NCBI GenBank assembly: GCA_026708165.1 | Contig: JAPOVO010000145.1 | Coordinates: 1 to 10,696, forward strand | Length of the DNA stretch: 10,696 bases | Direction: 5' to 3' | Source: Chloroflexota bacterium | GTDB lineage: Bacteria > Chloroflexota > UBA11872 > VXNJ01 | Shown: piece by piece, positions 1 to 5,833 of the stretch | Layout of the letters: every line of letters begins with the position of its first letter | Numbering within the stretch: position 1 is the stretch's first letter | Notes under the pieces: model-generated | Database searches by the model: none | Told to the model about the DNA's origin: nothing | Seen by the model: the letters and a program-made list of their open reading frames with translations, nothing else | Program-made: the position numbers and the translations under genes

Positions 1-189
1 GGGCTGGCGGTACTATCGCTAGTCTTTGTTGACTTCGTGGTTCTGGCGCAGGTGGCCGCAATCTTCGTCGGGCGTTTCCCGCAGGGCCTGGCGTCATTTA
101 CGATCGGGTTCAATCGCTGGAGTTACCGAGTCAACTGCTACATGTATGGCCTCACCGACCGCTACCCGCCGTTCAGACTGGATAGCTGA
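1..189 (+). CDS. DUF4389 domain-containing membrane protein, C-terminal fragment
   Basis: The frame is open from the first base and ends at TGA 187-189, so only the last 62 residues are in the window. A hydrophobic stretch (about residues 3-22, rich in Leu, Val, Phe and Ala) is followed by the pattern GLASFTIGFNRWSYRVNCYM and then LTDRYPPFRL. That pattern (a helix leading to a W-x-x-RV-x-x-Y segment and a DxYPPF tail) is what I recognise from the C-terminus of DUF4389 proteins, small multi-pass membrane proteins of unknown function common in Actinobacteria and Chloroflexota. The gene reads toward the convergent dehydrogenase gene, leaving 85 bp between the two stops. No function can be assigned. 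The family call rests on recall of the conserved tail, so it is fairly but not fully secure. Confidence 0.75.
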   Translation, partial: GLAVLSLVFVDFVVLAQVAAIFVGRFPQGLASFTIGFNRWSYRVNCYMYGLTDRYPPFRLDS

Positions 190-258
190 TCGAAGTTTCG
201 GCGCGCAGCAGATCGTCGCTGAGAGCTGGACGTCAGCCAGCCGGTAGGGCGAACCCGC

Positions 259-279
259 GTTAGCGCAACGCCAGCTAAC
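259..279 (-). terminator. Hairpin at the end of the dehydrogenase gene, possible terminator
   Basis: GTTAGC (259-264) and GCTAAC (274-279) form a perfect 6-bp inverted repeat around a 9-base loop. It overlaps the stop codon of the minus-strand dehydrogenase and lies in the gap between two convergent genes, a usual place for a shared terminator. There is no T-tract on either side, so intrinsic termination is doubtful. Confidence 0.25.
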
Positions 280-1021
280 TCAGCATGTAACCGCCGTCGA
301 TGACCAGCGTCTGACCGGTGACGTTGTGGGCCTCGGCCAGGAAGACCGCCATGTGCGCCACGTCTTCCGGCGACGAGGCTTTCTGGAGCGGCGCCTTATC
401 GACGTAGGCGTCGATGAACGCCGTTTTGCCTTCGACCCAACGCGTGAGAATCACGCCTGGCGCAATCGCATTGACCCGGACCTCCGGCGCGAACGCCCTC
501 GCCAGCGACATGGTCATCGAGTTCAGCGCCGCCTTCGACGCGGCGTAGGCGATTGAGCTGCCCGTGCCCATGAGACCGGCTATCGACGAAACGTTGATAA
601 TGCAGCCGTCCGACGACTCCCGCAGGTGCGGCATCGCCGCCCTGGATGCGAAATACGCCCCCTTTACGTTGATCCGCAGAATGTCGTCCCATACGGACTC
701 CGAGAGGGCCTCCAGATCGGTATGCGGGATGAAATGAGTCGTTCCGGCGTTGTTGACGAGTATGTCGAGACGCCCAAAAGCGTCCGCCGCATGGGCGACC
801 ATTTCGACCACCCGGCTGTCGTCGCCGACGTTGCACTGGAAGAGCGTGGCCTCGACGCCCTTGCCCCTTATCTGCTCCAGCGTCGCTTCGGCTTCGTCCT
901 TCGAGCGTGAGTAGTTGACGCATATGTTGACGCCTTTATCGGCGAGCGCGAGCGCGATAGACGCGCCGGCTCCGGTTGCCGATCCGGTCACAAGCGCCGC
1001 GCGCCCTTCGAGATTAGTCAT
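275..1021 (-). CDS. Short-chain dehydrogenase/reductase (SDR), FabG-like
   Basis: This is a classical SDR of 248 residues, the normal length for the family, and would be a cytosolic NAD(P)-dependent oxidoreductase. The Rossmann motif TGSATGAG is at residues 12-19, NNAG at 90-93, Asn118, and the catalytic Ser146, Tyr159 and Lys163 (YAASK), followed by an APG motif and a C-terminal GQTLVIDGG segment. The VNYSRS sequence after the second beta strand suggests NADP(H) preference, an inference from the Ser/Arg pattern. An in-frame ATG exists 9 codons upstream (1048), but the ATG at 1021 has AGGGGAGG at 1026-1033 just before it and gives the usual N-terminus, so I chose it. Substrate cannot be read from sequence; 3-oxoacyl-ACP reductase, sugar/glucose dehydrogenase-like and other alcohol dehydrogenase roles are all open. 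It is 119 bp downstream of the ferritin-like gene. Confidence 0.93.
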   Translation of the reverse strand: MTNLEGRAALVTGSATGAGASIALALADKGVNICVNYSRSKDEAEATLEQIRGKGVEATLFQCNVGDDSRVVEMVAHAADAFGRLDILVNNAGTTHFIPHTDLEALSESVWDDILRINVKGAYFASRAAMPHLRESSDGCIINVSSIAGLMGTGSSIAYAASKAALNSMTMSLARAFAPEVRVNAIAPGVILTRWVEGKTAFIDAYVDKAPLQKASSPEDVAHMAVFLAEAHNVTGQTLVIDGGYMLS

Positions 1022-1061
1022 CGAGCCTCCCCTAACGTTGACTCCCAAGACTGCCGATTGC

Positions 1062-1078
1062 TTGAGTTTTCAACTCAA
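1062..1078. promoter_or_regulatory. 17-bp palindrome upstream of the SDR gene, possible operator
   Basis: TTGAGTT (1062-1068) and AACTCAA (1072-1078) are perfect 7-base inverted arms around TTC. The site lies 41 bp upstream of the SDR start codon and 63 bp downstream of the ferritin-like stop. Arm length and spacing are like those of dimeric repressor sites (MarR or TetR type, for example). It could instead be a weak hairpin ending the ferritin-like transcript, but no T-tract follows. No regulator gene is visible in the window. Confidence 0.35.
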
Positions 1079-1140
1079 AACGTTATCAGGTTGCGGGCTG
1101 CAGAGCTTTCCGTTGCTTGCAGGGAGCTTGGGCTAAACGG

Positions 1141-1557
1141 CTACTCGCCCAGCAGCGTGCGCCACTCGTTGAGGTGACGCTCTTCGTCGGCGAGGATCTC
1201 TTCCAGAAGCCGCCGCGTGGTCGGGTCCGCCATGCCTATCGCCTGAATGTGGCTGATATAGCGCTCGACCGCTTCCTCTTCGTGCACGACGTTATCGCGG
1301 AGCATCTTCTCCAGATCGCCGCCCGACCGGATTTCCCCCACGCGGATGGTGGGCGTGCCGCCAAGCTCGTCGATTCGCTCGGCCAGCTCCTCAGCGTGGC
1401 GCATCTCGTCCATCGAGGCGGCGCGGAACCGGTCGCGCACCTCCGCCGACGCCAGGCCCTTGGCCGAAACGTGCTGCCACATGTACTGGATGATCGATCC
1501 GAGCTCGTCGGAAAGGTCCTCCTCGAGCATCGTCAAAACCTCGTCTCGCGTAGCCAC
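1141..1557 (-). CDS. Bacterioferritin-like di-iron protein lacking the C-terminal helix
   Basis: This is a ferritin-like four-helix di-iron protein of 138 residues, expected to bind or oxidise Fe(II) in the cytosol. I chose the GTG at 1557 because AAGGGAGAGG (1561-1570) stands just before it. With that start the ligands fall almost exactly at bacterioferritin numbers: Glu18, Tyr25, Glu51 and His54 (EMRH), Glu94, and Glu125 with His128 (EERH). Met52, the heme axial ligand position in E. coli bacterioferritin, is also Met here. A longer frame starting at 1623 exists but adds a basic, non-family N-terminus. The protein stops about 20 residues short of typical bacterioferritin (about 158), right after helix D, so the short fifth helix that lines the cage four-fold axis is absent. 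It may therefore be a smaller oligomer or an oxidoreductase-like relative rather than a storage cage. An out-of-frame ATG overlaps the start (AATGTG) but opens only 8 codons. Confidence 0.88.
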   Translation of the reverse strand: MATRDEVLTMLEEDLSDELGSIIQYMWQHVSAKGLASAEVRDRFRAASMDEMRHAEELAERIDELGGTPTIRVGEIRSGGDLEKMLRDNVVHEEEAVERYISHIQAIGMADPTTRRLLEEILADEERHLNEWRTLLGE

Positions 1558-1621
1558 ATTCCTCTCCCTTCGTGGCTGAAGCAGCACCCGAATTGGCGTC
1601 CAAAAGTGACTCCTTAAGTTC

Positions 1622-1652
1622 ACGATAGGGGACGATTGTCGATTAAGACAAT
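1622..1652 (-). promoter_or_regulatory. Putative promoter with palindromic operator for the ferritin-like gene
   Basis: ATTGTC (1635-1640) and GACAAT (1647-1652) form an inverted repeat with a 6-base AT-rich centre. On the minus strand TTGTCT (1651-1646) can act as a -35 box and TATCGT (1627-1622) as a -10 box, with an 18-base spacer, so the palindrome would overlap the -35. Transcription would then start near 1615, about 58 bases before the GTG start. An iron- or redox-responsive repressor would make sense for this gene, but the site does not match a consensus I can name. Confidence 0.35.
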
Positions 1653-1666
1653 GCTTAAAACGCTCG

Positions 1667-1720
1667 TTAGCGGGCGCTAATATCCGCGCTTAGAACAGGC
1701 TGAGATGCTGGGTCCCCAGC
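1667..1720. other. Two short inverted repeats in the 234-bp gap before the ferritin-like gene
   Basis: TTAGCG-GG-CGCTAA (1667-1680) and GCTGGG-TC-CCCAGC (1707-1720) are perfect 6-base inverted repeats in the spacer between the stop of the small membrane protein gene (1792) and the ferritin-like gene. Either could be a transcription terminator for the minus-strand gene upstream, but neither is followed by a clear T-tract. The rest of the spacer (1558-1791) shows no coding or RNA gene that I can support. Confidence 0.25.
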
Positions 1721-1791
1721 TTGGCGGCTAGGACGAAAAGTGCGCGCGCCCAGCGCCGACAAACGCCGTTGCAGTGGCACTCCCACGCCGC

Positions 1792-2073
1792 TTACTTCCC
1801 CTCCCGCTCCTCCACCCTTCCTTCGGGAGTCACGTAGAAACGCCGCCGCTTTTCGCCGCCGAACACGGTGAGCAGAATCCATACGGGGAGCCAGACTCCT
1901 ACCGTCAAGACCGACACTATTCCGTGAAGCAGGTGGTTGACGCGCCGCCCCTTGACAAGCACCGCCTCGTAATCGGAACGACTGTCAACCCAGTAGTTCT
2001 CGCGGCGCGTGAGCTCCTCGATCTGTTTCTGCAGAGCTTCCCGACGTTCCAGTCGCGTGAGGTTTCCCTGCAT
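1792..2073 (-). CDS. Small coiled-coil/transmembrane protein of unknown function
   Basis: This is a 93-residue hypothetical protein. Residues about 7-25 are charged and heptad-like (LERREALQKQIEELTRR), a probable short coiled coil. Residues about 48-71 form a hydrophobic segment (LLHGIVSVLTVGVWLPVWIL) that is either one long membrane span or a tight hairpin. A basic cluster EKRRRF follows, then a charged tail. The pattern NHLLHxxxxxxTxGxWxPVW followed by GGEK resembles small conserved actinobacterial and chloroflexal membrane proteins with no known role. An in-frame ATG lies at 2118, but the ATG at 2073 has GGGAGA at 2078-2083 before it and removes a non-conserved-looking extension, so I prefer it. 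It follows the MoeB-like gene after a 200-bp gap, so it is probably transcribed separately. Confidence 0.75.
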   Translation of the reverse strand: MQGNLTRLERREALQKQIEELTRRENYWVDSRSDYEAVLVKGRRVNHLLHGIVSVLTVGVWLPVWILLTVFGGEKRRRFYVTPEGRVEEREGK

Positions 2074-2216
2074 TGCGTCTCCCGGGAAGCCGCTTTCGGT
2101 GCTCAATCGAAATGCCACCCCTCGACGCGCCAGCGCTACGATCGATGCTATCCGGGCGCGCTATCTCATGCCGCGGAACTGCACAGGCGGTCGGCGCACT
2201 ATCCCAATACTGGCAG

Positions 2217-2222
2217 AGTATA
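2217..2222 (-). promoter_or_regulatory. Candidate -10 box for the small membrane protein gene
   Basis: TATACT on the minus strand is a good -10 hexamer in the 200-bp gap downstream of the MoeB-like stop. It sits inside an inverted repeat, AGAGT (2215-2219) and ACTCT (2225-2229). No good -35 box lies 16-18 bases upstream, and the leader to the ATG at 2073 would be about 137 bases, so this is tentative. Confidence 0.25.
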
Positions 2223-2250
2223 CGACTCTCATAACTCAGAGCCGCTGATG

Positions 2251-2266
2251 CCCGCGCCTGGGCGGG
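2251..2266 (-). terminator. GC-rich hairpin just after the MoeB-like stop codon
   Basis: CCCGC (2251-2255) and GCGGG (2262-2266) form a 5-bp all-GC stem with a 6-base loop, starting 8 bases beyond the stop codon of the MoeB-like gene. Position and GC content fit a terminator of the rhodanese-MoeB operon, but there is no T-tract. Confidence 0.25.
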
Positions 2267-2273
2267 GCTGACG

Positions 2274-3107
2274 TCAGACCGTAACGGCCTGCGGCTCCTC
2301 TTCCTTCACCGGAGCCGGAACTCCGCAAAACTCTTCGTAGTCGATCAGTTCGGTTACGGTGGGACTGTCCCCGCAGACCGGGCAGTCGTGACGCCGCGCC
2401 GTCTTGTAGGTAATGAACTCCATTTCCAGCGCGTCCCACGTCACCAGACGGCCTTCGAGCGCCTCGCCGATGCCAATTATCAGCTTTATCGCCTCATTGG
2501 CCTGAAGGCATCCGATGACACCCGGAACCACTCCCAGCACCCCCGCTTCGGCGCAGCTCGGGGCCATCTCGGGTGGAGGCGGAGACGGGTACATGCACCG
2601 GTAGCAACCGGAGTCGGGCATGAAGACTTTGACCATGCCCTCGAATTTCAGAACGCTGCCGTCGACCATCGGCTTGCGCAGCAGCACGCAAGCATCGTTT
2701 ACCAGATAACGAGTGGGGAAGTTGTCACATCCGTTAACTACGATGTCGTACTCGGCGATAATCTCCAGCGCGTTTCTGGAGCTGAGCACGTCGTCGTAGG
2801 CAATCACGTTCACGTCGGGGTTGAGCTCGCTGATCGTCTCCGCCGCCGACTCGACCTTGGGAACCCCCACGCGGGCGGTGTTGTGCAGGATCTGGCGTTG
2901 CAAGTTGCTCTCGTCTACCAGATCGTGGTCTACGATGCCGAGCGTTCCCACGCCCGCGGCCGCCAGGTAATAGGCCGCCGGCGAGCCGAGGCCGCCGGCT
3001 CCGACCATCAGCACCTTCGCGTCGAGAAGCTTGCGCTGGCCCACCGCGCCAACTTCGGGAATCAACATGTGCCGGCTGTATCTGCGAACCTGATCTGGCG
3101 TAAACAA
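2274..3107 (-). CDS. moeB: MoeB/ThiF-type (E1-like) adenylyltransferase
   Basis: This 277-residue cytosolic enzyme uses ATP to adenylate the C-terminal Gly-Gly of a small ubiquitin-like sulfur carrier (MoaD, ThiS or CysO type), the first step of sulfur delivery to molybdopterin, thiamine thiazole or cysteine. Visible motifs: N-terminal RYSRH (9-13), nucleotide loop GAGGLG (36-41), D60 and D62, SNLQRQ (67-72) with Arg71, Lys84, and CDN (127-129) with Asp128. Zinc-type Cys pairs are C168/C171 and C242/C245. Cys185 in PSCAEAGVLG is the conserved cysteine used for thioester or persulfide chemistry in ThiF and relatives. The start is TTG at 3107 with GAGGT at 3114-3118. The rhodanese gene ends 53 bp upstream on the same strand, so they are very likely one operon. 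It lacks the C-terminal rhodanese domain of MoeZ proteins; the neighbour supplies one. Which carrier it serves cannot be read here, as no moaD- or thiS-like gene is in the window. Confidence 0.93.
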   Translation of the reverse strand: MFTPDQVRRYSRHMLIPEVGAVGQRKLLDAKVLMVGAGGLGSPAAYYLAAAGVGTLGIVDHDLVDESNLQRQILHNTARVGVPKVESAAETISELNPDVNVIAYDDVLSSRNALEIIAEYDIVVNGCDNFPTRYLVNDACVLLRKPMVDGSVLKFEGMVKVFMPDSGCYRCMYPSPPPPEMAPSCAEAGVLGVVPGVIGCLQANEAIKLIIGIGEALEGRLVTWDALEMEFITYKTARRHDCPVCGDSPTVTELIDYEEFCGVPAPVKEEEPQAVTV

Positions 3108-3160
3108 CTTATTACCTCGATCCCTGATTCCGGCGGCTCACCGCGCCGCCTTTGCCCCGG

Positions 3161-3499
3161 TTACTCTTCGGCCAGCTCGCCCTCGACGGCAAGCCCGTCG
3201 GCCATCCAGCCCTGAGTTCCTTCCGCAAGGTTGTATACATTGGTGCGGCCCATCGCGACCGCCATCTGCGACGCCACGCCGCTCATTTGCCCCACGTTGC
3301 AGACGAACAGGATGTCGGACTCCGGAAGCGCCATGGGGTCGGCGAGGATCTGGTTGAGAGGGACCAACTCCGCCCCCGGAACGTGCGCCTCCGCGTACTT
3401 GTGTTCGTCGCGAACGTCGATAATCGCCAGGTCGGGAGTGGATTCCATAAGCTCCCGAGCTTGCTCGCTGCTCAGCTCTTCGTAGCCTAGAGATGCCAC
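3161..3499 (-). CDS. Single-domain rhodanese (sulfurtransferase)
   Basis: This is a 112-residue rhodanese domain, normal for single-domain members. It would carry sulfane sulfur as a cysteine persulfide. IIDVRDEHKYAEAHVPGA (26-43) is the CH2A-like region typical of the family. The active-site loop is C67-N-V-G-Q-M-S73, keeping the Cys, Gly and Ser of CxxGxRS but with Met where Arg is common. The GTEGW-like segment near the end is GTQGW. The start is GTG at 3499 with GGAGG at 3505-3509, the best-placed ribosome site in the frame. The adenylyltransferase gene follows in the same direction after 53 bp, so this protein probably passes sulfur to the adenylated carrier or to Cys185 of its partner, as the C-terminal domain does in MoeZ/MOCS3-type fusions. 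The partnership is inferred from gene order. Confidence 0.92.
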   Translation of the reverse strand: MASLGYEELSSEQARELMESTPDLAIIDVRDEHKYAEAHVPGAELVPLNQILADPMALPESDILFVCNVGQMSGVASQMAVAMGRTNVYNLAEGTQGWMADGLAVEGELAEE

Positions 3500-3636
3500 T
3501 TTTCCCTCCAGTGGTTTAATAGCTGCGCCGGTAAGGGCGAAAGTCCCTGAGACGTGAACCTTATTCTACTAAACCCATCGCAGTGGTTCGTAAAGTTCCG
3601 CGCGAACGCGGCGACGAAAGGGCATGGTAACGCGCG
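3500..3636. promoter_or_regulatory. Divergent intergenic region, rhodanese operon (-) and DUF3604 gene (+)
   Basis: This 137-bp gap separates two genes that point away from each other, so it must hold promoters for both. TTATTCTACTAAA at 3562-3574 contains a -10-like TATTCT on the plus strand (3563-3568) and an overlapping TAGAAT on the minus strand (3569-3564). Neither has a convincing -35 at normal spacing. CAGTGGTT occurs twice in direct orientation (3509-3516 and 3582-3589). The plus-strand ribosome site GAAAGGG near 3616-3622 is rather far (14 bases) from the ATG at 3637. Confidence 0.35.
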
Positions 3637-5826
3637 ATGACCGATCCGTTCGGCCCCGAGAACATCGGGGTTGCCGAGATGAGCCCTTCAGACCCGGTCG
3701 TCGCGGAGTCGATGGGGACGTGGACTCTGCGCTACACGGCGGGCGTTTTTGGGATAGACGACGGCGGTCATATCCGAATAGCCCATAGGCAGGTCTCGGA
3801 CTGGCAGGCGCCGCCGTTCGACAGGCCGGCGGAATCGGGCTATCCCCCGGTGCGCTCAAACGCCAACGTGGTGCTGCACGCCGAAGCTCTGCACAACGCG
3901 CACAAGCGCCCATTTCGAAGGGCGTTGCAGATCGACGTGCACGACGGCGCGCTGAAGCCGGGCGACTGGATCGAGGTCGTCTATGGCGACCGGAGCGGCG
4001 GGGCGCCCGGTCTGCGCGCACAGTCTTACTCGGAGCTTCGTTCGGAGTTCAGGGTCTTCGTCGACGCGTTTGGGGCCAACAGCTACGAACCCGTGGCCGA
4101 CCAGCCGTGGGTCGAGGTAATCGGCGGATCGGCGACCCGTTTCGAAGTTACAGCGCCGTCGGACGCGCGCGTCGGGCAGCCCCTGACCGTTGCCGTCAGA
4201 GCCACCGACTCGTGGGGAAACACGGATTCGCGGTTCACCGGCGAGATTGCGATTCGCGGGAATCTACAAGTCGATGGACTGCCTCCGGTCGCCACGTTCT
4301 CATCCGGCGGCAAAGGCGTTCTCACGCTGGACGGAGTCGTTCCCCGAGAGAAGGGCGCTTTATGCATTGAGGTGGAGGCCCGCACCCCGGCTTGCGCCGC
4401 GCGGTCTAACCTCGTGAGATGCCACGAAGACGCCCATCGCTGGACGCTCTACTGGGGCGACTTGCACGGCCAGACGATGGAAACCGTCGGGGTAAACCCC
4501 GCGCGCGATTACCTGCGATTCGCCCGCGACGAGGCGCGAATCGACTTCATCGGGCACCAGGGCAACGACTTCCAGATCACAAACGAGTTCTGGGCCGAGC
4601 TGACCGGGCTTATGAAAGAGTTCCACGATCCCGGGCGGTTCGTAACGTTCCTGGGTTATGAATGGTCTGGCAATACTCCCGCGGGCGGCGACCGCAACGT
4701 TCACTTTCTCGGCGACGAAGGCAGCCTGCACCGCTCCAGCCACGCGCTGATCGACGACATGTCGAACGTAGAGAGCGACCGCTGCCCCGTCAGCCGGCTG
4801 TATGAGACCTTCGCTGGACGCCAAGATGTGCTGCTGGTGCCGCACGTGGGCGGCAGGCGGTCTAACTTCGACTACTTCGATCCATCCCTGGAGCCTGTGG
4901 TCGAGGTGCACTCTTCGCACGGCTCGTTCGAGTGGTTCGGACTCGACGCAGTGCGTCGGGGATATCGGGTCGGCTTCATCTGCGGGAGCGACGTGCACAC
5001 AGGCAAGCCCGGCGCAAGCCGCCCCAGCGCCGGAACGGGTATGGAAGCGTTCGGAGTGCGGGGAGGCCTGGGGGGCGTCTATGCCGAGTCGCTAACCCGC
5101 GAGTCGCTGTGGGAAGCGCTCAAGTCGCGCCGCTGTTACGGCACCACCGGAGACCGTATCGCCATCTGGTTCGAGTGCAACGGCCAGCCAATGGGCGGCG
5201 AGATGACCCTGGATCGCGACCTTGCATTCAAGGGGGTCGTGCACGGCACCGCGCCGGTTCAGTCGGTCGAAATCCTGCGCAACGGAACGCCCATATTTGA
5301 GGAGAGGCCGCGGTCGGGCGATGGGACCTCGCGGCGCATCCGGGTTACCTGGACTGGCGCCGACGGACGCGGTCGCCGCCGGGGGACCGACTGGGACGGC
5401 GGGCTGTCTGTAGAGGGCGGGAGCATCGTTTCGGTCGAGACAGTCGGCTTCGACCATCCCGGAGAACGGATCACGCATTGGAATTCTTCGAGCGTGCGGT
5501 GGACGTCGGGCACCGCCGGCGACCTGGACGGAGTGGAGATCGAAATCGACGGACGGGAAGGCGCGGTCCTGGTTTTCGAGGCAGGGCCGGCCAGGTTCGC
5601 GAAGCCCCTGGACGAGCTTGGTGATGTCCCCTGGCGGTTCGACGCGGGCGCTACCGGCCGCTGGGTAGAGCTCGAATGCGTCGACTCTGATCTCGATACG
5701 AACTCGGTCGAGGTCAGGCACACCATCCCGTCCTCAACGGCGGTCGAAGGAGCGTACTACCTGAGAGTGGTTCAAAAGGACTGCGAGATGGCGTGGACCA
5801 GCCCGATCTACGTCGACGCGTCCTGA
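3637..5826 (+). CDS. DUF3604 domain protein, PHP-like metal-dependent hydrolase
   Basis: This 729-residue protein has a central DUF3604 domain, a family related to PHP metal-dependent phosphoesterases whose substrates are mostly unknown. Residues 1-165 are a beta-rich region starting with a TWTLRYTAGVFGIDDGG motif. Residues about 167-250 look Ig-like (FEVTAPSDARVGQPLTVAVR). The catalytic-type domain starts at YWGDLHGQT (272-280), with candidate metal ligands Asp275, His277, His307 (GHQGND), Glu342 (YEWSG), His403 (VPHVGG), Glu423 and His425 (EVHSSH), and Asp452 and His454 (GSDVH). Residues about 505-729 are again beta-rich. No signal peptide or membrane helix is visible, so it is probably cytosolic. 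A TAA at 3628-3630 in frame excludes a longer start; the ATG at 3679 is an alternative. It is a single-gene unit facing away from the rhodanese operon. The family call is firm; the reaction is unknown. Confidence 0.88.
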   Translation: MTDPFGPENIGVAEMSPSDPVVAESMGTWTLRYTAGVFGIDDGGHIRIAHRQVSDWQAPPFDRPAESGYPPVRSNANVVLHAEALHNAHKRPFRRALQIDVHDGALKPGDWIEVVYGDRSGGAPGLRAQSYSELRSEFRVFVDAFGANSYEPVADQPWVEVIGGSATRFEVTAPSDARVGQPLTVAVRATDSWGNTDSRFTGEIAIRGNLQVDGLPPVATFSSGGKGVLTLDGVVPREKGALCIEVEARTPACAARSNLVRCHEDAHRWTLYWGDLHGQTMETVGVNPARDYLRFARDEARIDFIGHQGNDFQITNEFWAELTGLMKEFHDPGRFVTFLGYEWSGNTPAGGDRNVHFLGDEGSLHRSSHALIDDMSNVESDRCPVSRLYETFAGRQDVLLVPHVGGRRSNFDYFDPSLEPVVEVHSSHGSFEWFGLDAVRRGYRVGFICGSDVHTGKPGASRPSAGTGMEAFGVRGGLGGVYAESLTRESLWEALKSRRCYGTTGDRIAIWFECNGQPMGGEMTLDRDLAFKGVVHGTAPVQSVEILRNGTPIFEERPRSGDGTSRRIRVTWTGADGRGRRRGTDWDGGLSVEGGSIVSVETVGFDHPGERITHWNSSSVRWTSGTAGDLDGVEIEIDGREGAVLVFEAGPARFAKPLDELGDVPWRFDAGATGRWVELECVDSDLDTNSVEVRHTIPSSTAVEGAYYLRVVQKDCEMAWTSPIYVDAS

Positions 5827-5833
5827 ACGCCGC

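Noticed and set aside
26..247. Open frame in a second plus-strand frame at the left edge
   Set aside because: The overlapping frame from base 1 has a hydrophobic helix and the DUF4389-type tail, while this one is low-complexity Ser/Arg/Trp-rich.
1535..1559. ATG overlapping the GTG start of the ferritin-like gene (AATGTG)
   Set aside because: Out of frame, and it opens only 8 codons. It might slightly affect initiation, but there is no evidence for a real leader peptide.
1751..1767. Similarity of CAGCGCCGACAAACGCC to the palindrome region at 6551-6567
   Set aside because: Only one arm matches and the site is near a gene end, so chance is the simplest explanation.
2388..3215. Plus-strand open frame opposite the MoeB-like gene
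   Set aside because: It covers the adenylyltransferase gene, whose motifs are intact; no ribosome site or motif supports the antisense frame.
4360..4998. Minus-strand open frame inside the DUF3604 gene
   Set aside because: Shadow of the plus-strand frame that contains the GDLHGQT and GSDVH motifs; no motif of its own.
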